A program made the translations under genes and the position numbers. The notes under the pieces were generated by a model, which made no database searches, was not told the origin of the DNA, and worked only from the letters and a program-made list of their open reading frames with translations. From NCBI GenBank assembly GCA_022559845.1, contig CM040121.1, forward strand, positions 572,062,140 through 572,126,139: 64,000 nt of DNA, given 5' to 3'. Shown here piece after piece: positions 59,379-64,000 of the stretch. Every line of letters starts with the position of its first letter. Within the stretch, counting starts at the first letter, position 1. This DNA is from Amorphophallus konjac (lineage: Eukaryota > Streptophyta > Magnoliopsida > Alismatales > Araceae).

Positions 59379-60646
59379 ATCTTGATCCCATTCTATTGGA
59401 CTTTCTCTTGGAGGATGATGACATGATCAACAGCGTTGAGGAGGCCATTCTTGAAAGAGTGGAAGTTGAGGAAATGTCGCCACCTATTCGTCGACGTATG
59501 CATTCATCAGTCCACGCAGGTCAAATGTGGGTGACAAATATTATCAATGGACATGAGCAGAGGTGTTACAAGATGTTCAGGATGCACCCAACTATGTTTA
59601 CAAGATTGACTGACATCTTGGTAGGCCGTGGTTTGTTAAATGATTCAAGATATGTATCTACTGCTGAACAGTTGGCTATGTTCCTATATGCCACAGATCA
59701 TGGGGTGTCTAGTGGTGCATTATGTGAGCACTTTCAACATTCTTCTCAAACAATCAGTAAGTATGTAAATGAAGTCATCGTTGCCATCAACCATTTGAAG
59801 GAAGAATATATTCAACTACCCACACCTACACAAGCTCACGAGTGTCATCCCTACATTCGTGGCAAAGAACGCTTCTACCCGTATTTTAAGGTGAGGTCTT
59901 TTTACTTAGTCATTCCTCCACAGTACATTGATACCTTAAACTTACCAACGCAATTTTTTGTCTAGGACGCCATTGGTGCCATAGACGGCACACACATTCC
60001 TGCAAATGTACCAATTTCAGAGCATGATCGGTTCCGCAACCGTAAGCAATGCATTACACAAAATGTAATGGCGGTTGTATCATTTGATATGCTTTTCCAT
60101 TATGTGTGTGTTGGATGGGAAGGATCGGCTGCTGATATGCGGGTGCTGAAGTGGGCTTTAGATGAAGGAGGTTTCTCTGTACCGCCAGGGAAGTATTATT
60201 TGGTTGATTCTGGTTATGGAAATTATTCATCTTTCTTGGCACCGTATAGGGGGGTGAAGTATCATCTTGCTCAATTCTGTGGTCGTGTGAATGTGCCTTA
60301 CGAAAATAAGAAGGAAAAATTCAATCATCGTCATGCCCAATTGAGAAACGTGGTGGAGCGCACATTTGGGGTCTTGAAGATGTGATTTCATACTTTGCGT
60401 GAGGGCAACATGTACCCTTGGCCGACACAGCGCAAGATAGTCCTTGCATGTTGTGTGGTGCAGAACTTCATACGTCGTGAACAAGGGTATGATTGGTACT
60501 TCAATCAGGTTGGTGACGAAGATGTGCAAGGGGATGATATTGATGATCAGGAAGTTCCCACTGTATCATCCATCGGCCAGCAACAAGTTACTGCAGGAGA
60601 GCGCCTTAGGAATGACATTGCCAATAGTATTTGGGGGTCGGCATGA
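59379..60646 (+). pseudogene. PIF/Harbinger DDE transposase with one nonsense codon
   Basis: Exon 59379-59890, intron 59891-59965 (GTGAGG to TCTAG), then 59966-60646. The protein has DFLLEDDDMINSVEEAI at the start, a helical DNA-binding part (RMHPTMFTRLTDILVGRGLL), and the DDE_Tnp_4 (PF13359) nuclease. The first catalytic Asp lies in AIDGTHI (59984-59986), the second in VDSGYG (60205-60207) and the Glu in NVVERTFG (60356-60358). A TGA at 60383-60385 interrupts the frame just after GVLKM. The remaining 86 codons (FHTLREG... to IWGSA) are open and conserved in style. The TGA sits where a CGA Arg is expected, as a C-to-T change in CpG. The catalytic triad precedes the stop, so a truncated protein would keep it. 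The start codon is not certain. Confidence 0.88.
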
Positions 60647-61859
60647 GATTTTGAATTATACTAGACGTGGGAACATTTATTATAGTTCTTTTATTTCTTG
60701 CTTTGTACTTGGATAATTTTTATATAAATCGTACTTCGTTCATGTAGTAGGTTTAATGTAACGACCCGAGAATCCGATTACCGGGAAGGCCCGATAACCC
60801 GAGACTCGTACCGCCACCCACGAGTCCGAAGACTCGGAAGGGTTAAAAGGATGGTGTGGAAACTACACAAGTATCACAAATAATCGCAGAAATTAAACAG
60901 TTATAATATTAAGCAGGAAATGAATTTAACATTTTACATGGTCCACAATAAAATAACAACAACAGCAACAGTAGTCCACGACTAGTACAGTGACAAGAAA
61001 GAAAAGTACAGCTACACGGGGCATCCCCCGGCTCTGACCTCTGGCACTACCTCTGGACACCCGCACCACGCTTCCGCTGCGCTCCTGACACGCTCCCCGA
61101 AGGTGGCGCCTCACCTGAAACACGGCGAAAACACGCAGGGAAATGAGTCTCGGAACAAGACTCAGTAGGGATCACTCGAACCCTACCTCGAAAAACGAGA
61201 AACCACTACTCTAGCGGTAGGAAAGTACCTCGGAAAGGAAAGCCCTGTACTCTACAGAACTAGACCCTACGGCACGCAAACCGACACACGTGCCACGGTA
61301 CGAGAAGACCGAAACTCAACGGTCGAACCGTCAAAACCCGAAGGTCGGAAACACACGACTGACAGTCTGACACTCCGTACTCGACAGGAGTACCACCCAC
61401 TAGAAGCACAGCCGGTAGCGTCCCCTGACGTCTTACACCGCACCGCAGGTGAACCGCCTGACGTGGTAGGTCCTACCCGAGGCGCAAACACCGTACAAGT
61501 AACCACAAACAAGTGACTAGCTGGGGTCACGCCCGTCGACGTGGGTCCAACCGCCCCCAACCACGTGTGCACACACAGACCGCGCGTCCCTGGTCTGGCC
61601 CTCTGACCGGTTTTCCCCTCAGCCGGACTCTGGCTGCAAGACGTGGGGCCCAACGGTAACCGGTCCACAAACCGTCTCTAAAGGTCAGCCCGTACACCAC
61701 TCCCTGGTGCGACTAGCACACGCGTACTAGTAGGCTACGACTAGTGGAGGGTCACTGAAGGAGTAGACTCTCAAGTTACGGAAAACAACGCCCAAGCCCG
61801 ACAACGTGTGGGAATCACCCCACGCACTAGTCCCGTCGCACGGAGACCACGGTCGGAGA

Positions 61860-62560
61860 AAAGCGAGGTTGCCACCCTCATGGGGCAACACAGGAAGTGG
61901 CGGTCCGACCCTCAGACCGTCACTGCCAAATGGCGGTCCACTCTAGGGCCGTCACTTGGAAATAGCGGTCTAAGGCGGACCGTCACACGGCCAGGGGGTA
62001 GGGGGAAGCGACGCGCCTACCCTAGTGCGTCGCTTGGAAGCGGCGCACCTAGGCCAGGGCGTCACATGGCACCCCACACCCACGAAAACCACAGGGAAAG
62101 TAACGCGCTTACCCTGGCGCGTCGCTTGCAAGCAACGCGTCGGGCTCAGTGCGTTACTCGCATGTGACGCGCCTAGACCAGCGCGTCGCGTGGCCCTCAC
62201 GCTCGGGATGGAAAGGGAAGTGACGCGCCTGCCCCAGCGCGTCGCTTGTAAGTAACGCGCTGGGCCCAGTGCGTCGCTTGGCCCATCCACATGGGGGACA
62301 ACAGGAAGTAACGCTCCTGCCCCAGTGCGTTACACGCATGTAACGCGCCTATCTCGGTGCGTTACATGGCCTGACCCCCAACGGTCAAAACCCAACGGTC
62401 GAAAGCATGTGACGGCCCAGCCCAGGGGCGTCACTAGCAAACGGCGGCCAGTCGCAGGACCGCTACAGCCCTCGACCCTAAAGGCCAACACCCAGGGAAG
62501 TAACGCACCCCTCTAGGGGCGTTACAAGCATGTGACGGTCACTGGAGTGACCGTCGCTTG
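61860..62560. repeat. Dyad array in the gypsy LTR
   Basis: Roughly 12-15 short inverted pairs with 9-13 bp spacing. Examples: GTGGCGGTC/GACCGTCAC, GCGACGCGC/GTGCGTCGC, GTAACGCTC/GTGCGTTAC, GTGACGGCC/GGGCGTCAC and GTGACGGTCAC/GTGACCGTCGC. Many stems keep pairing while the bases change together (GTAAC/GTTAC, GTGAC/GTCAC, GCGAC/GTCGC). The array lies downstream of the LTR TATA, so it would be transcribed in the leader. Confidence 0.85.
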
Positions 62561-63119
62561 CCCCAGAGCACGCTACGGCGGGAAAACCCCAAAAACACCA
62601 ACCACGCCCCCGTACCTCCACCGGAGAGGGGGAAAACAAGGGGGAAGACCCCTGGGGACCCCTAGCATGCATCTAAACCACCAAAACATAGAATCATGGG
62701 CTAAAACCATAGATCGGGCGGCTCACCCCAAAACATGGAAAAACCCCAAAAACGCCCAAACATGCCTCTCTCGGCCTCCCCGCGGCCTACAAACCACGGA
62801 AAAGAACGGCGAAGAGCTAGGGAACGTCACCCTACCTCAATGGAGCGAATGCTCCGCCGGATCGTCCACGAATCGCGAAGAACGCTTGAAAACCCTCGTT
62901 CTTCCTTAAGCTTCCCACGCTTGCCGCACGCCCCCACGACCGCCTCGCCGCCGCCCACGTCGCCGCGCCGTCGCCCCGCCGCCGTCTGCAGCCGGAGGGG
63001 AGCTCGCCGTGGCCAACCGGGAGGAAGAGAGGGAGAGGGAGGGAGACACGGTGGAGGAGGAAGGAGGAAGAAGAAGAGAGGAAGAAGAAGATGGTGGGGG
63101 AGAGAGAAAAGAAAAAGGG

Positions 63120-63126
63120 TTTTATA
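63120..63126 (-). promoter_or_regulatory. TATA box of the gypsy LTR
   Basis: On the minus strand TTCTATAAAACCC gives TATAAAA. The position is consistent with a U3/R boundary near 63090. Confidence 0.55.
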
Positions 63127-63466
63127 GAAAAACCCGGAAAATCCGTAAAATTCCAAAAAATAGGAAATCACACCCCCGCGATCCTCGGAACGCACCGATC
63201 GCAACGGTACCACTCGTGTCCGTGTGAACAGCCCGGTTCACCCGCAACGAGCGTCCGAAGAGAAAAGCCGAAACACACACCGGGAATCGGAAAACACACG
63301 CGGAAAAAGCCGCGGAACGCCTCCGGGCCTCCGAAACGACTCCGGATCGCGCCGATCCGAACACGAAAGATGTCCGAAACGAAATTTCGGACACAACGGA
63401 GCCGGACACTCCGAAAACTAGATCCGGGACCCATGAAGAAGGATCCGAAAGGTCCGGGATATTACA

Positions 63467-63479
63467 GCCCTCCCCCCTT
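63467..63479 (-). promoter_or_regulatory. Polypurine tract of the gypsy element
   Basis: AAGGGGGGAGGGC on the minus strand adjoins the start of the 3' LTR. Confidence 0.8.
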
Positions 63480-63533
63480 AAGGAATTTCGTCCTCGAAAT
63501 TGAGAACAACCCAAGGGGAAAGAAGAGGAAGAC

Positions 63534-64000
63534 TCACTCAAACAGGTACGGGAACTGCTGACGCATCTCGTCCTCACGTTCCCACGAAGCCTCACCACCA
63601 GAGTGTCGTTGCCACACGACTTTTACCAAGGGAATGACCTTGTTCCGCAGGCGCTGCTCTCGCCTATCCTCCACGCGGATCGGAAACTCTGGGAGAGAAA
63701 GATCTGGAGTCACCTCAGGCCAAACGGAAAACTCGAGCACATGAGAGTCATCGGGCATATACTTCCGCAACATAGAGACGTGGAACACGTCATGCACCGA
63801 CGCCAACTCAGAGGGTAACTGCAACCGGTAAGCAACCTCACCGATGCGCTCCACAATCGCGAAAGGACCAATATAGCGGGGACTCAGCTTCCCACGCCGT
63901 CCAAACCGCATCACCCCCTTCATCGGAGAAACTCTCAAGAACACATGATCGCCCACGGCGAACTCGAGGGGCTGCCGCCTACGGTCAGCATAGCTCTTCT
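63534..64000 (-). CDS. Ty3/gypsy pol C-terminus (integrase end), continues beyond the window
   Basis: The frame is open from the window edge to a TGA at 63534. It reads SYADRRRQPLEFAVGDHVFL, then RVSPMKGVMRFGRRGKLSPR, then YIGPFAIVERIGEVAYRL and HDVFHVSMLRKY. This is the integrase C-terminal domain of plant chromoviruses. A shorter region resembling the chromodomain follows (LRNKVIPLVKVVWQRH, EASWEREDEM). The order suggests the Tekay/Del lineage, but only this end is visible. Confidence 0.85.
   Translation of the reverse strand, partial: KSYADRRRQPLEFAVGDHVFLRVSPMKGVMRFGRRGKLSPRYIGPFAIVERIGEVAYRLQLPSELASVHDVFHVSMLRKYMPDDSHVLEFSVWPEVTPDLSLPEFPIRVEDRREQRLRNKVIPLVKVVWQRHSGGEASWEREDEMRQQFPYLFE

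Larger units (their letters stand above)
45387..60756 (+). mobile_element. PIF/Harbinger transposon (interrupted by copia; right end lost behind gypsy)
   Basis: The left end is placed at TTA followed by GGGCCTCTTTGATAGG (45387), the style of PIF/Harbinger termini. The interior carries, in order, a Myb/SANT-like gene, a small RNase H1-N domain gene and a DDE transposase. Two genes, one Myb-like and one DDE, are the hallmark of the superfamily. The copia element at 48193-57487 splits the Myb gene, and a gypsy LTR starts at 60757, so the right terminus is not in view. Without copia the visible element is about 6.1 kb. Confidence is high for the superfamily and moderate for the exact left end. 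Confidence 0.8.
60757..63466 (-). repeat. Ty3/gypsy LTR, 2710 bp, minus strand
   Basis: On the minus strand it starts TGTAATATCC (63466) and ends GGGTCGTTACA (60757). A purine tract AAGGGGGGAGGGC lies directly before it at 63467-63479, so this is the 3' LTR. TATAAAA lies on the minus strand at 63120-63126, about 340 bp from its start. It contains a large dyad array (61860-62560). The flank at 60752-60756 (TTTAA) may be the target duplication, but the other copy is outside the window. Confidence 0.9.

Noticed and set aside
62532..63598. Arg/Lys-rich frames in the gypsy LTR
   Set aside because: They lie in the LTR leader and U3 region; overlapping frames on both strands, no conserved motif.

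Overview
This is nuclear DNA from a flowering plant, most likely a monocot. Genes have GT-AG introns, GC-rich first exons sit in an AT-rich background, and long AT, GT and GA microsatellites are common. Most of the window is layered transposable elements. I could support only two ordinary host genes: a complete cationic amino acid transporter (CAT family, + strand, 14868-18523, five exons, 580 codons) and a complete XPF/RAD1/UVH1 DNA-repair endonuclease (- strand, 29036-44233, nine exons, 994 codons). They lie tail to tail, separated by about 10 kb.

Left part (1-12353): the right-hand 12.3 kb of an En/Spm (CACTA) transposon. Its right terminal inverted repeat ends at 12353, and subterminal TCGGTCGC-type repeats occur at both sides. 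Transposon genes run leftwards: an N-terminal piece of a TNP2-type transposase, then a second gene with a Transposase_24-like region whose last small exon lies at 499-591. The last intron of that gene holds a satellite array of about 179 bp monomers arranged as a 538 bp higher-order repeat. A 5'-truncated LINE is nested inside the element (about 6939-11041). Near the right end is a captured ubiquitin gene fragment fused to a 0.5 kb G-rich array.

Middle (12354-29035): the CAT gene with a nearby TATA box and a Tourist-like MITE in its promoter region, then gene-poor DNA with MITEs, a hAT-like MITE, compound minisatellites and a decayed LINE. From 29036 to 44233 lies XPF. Its 7.7 kb fourth intron contains a large imperfect inverted duplication of LTR-like sequence, its third intron a LINE relic, and its eighth intron a 352 bp MITE.

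Right part (about 45387-64000): a PIF/Harbinger transposon with a Myb/SANT-like gene, a small gene with an RNase H1 N-terminal (viroplasmin-type) domain, and a DDE transposase carrying one nonsense codon. A young Ty1/copia element (48193-57487, 1533 bp LTRs, 5 bp target duplication GGCTC) sits inside the second exon of the Myb gene. A Ty3/gypsy element on the minus strand (2.7 kb LTR 60757-63466 plus the end of pol) has landed at the far side.

The strongest candidates for undescribed structure are (i) four stem-loops with a conserved apical loop and compensating stems in the copia 5' leader, (ii) an array of covarying dyads in the gypsy LTR, (iii) the 538 bp higher-order satellite inside a CACTA intron, and (iv) the ubiquitin fragment captured by the CACTA element. 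All splice sites were placed by eye from reading frame, GT-AG dinucleotides and remembered family similarity. No database search was run.
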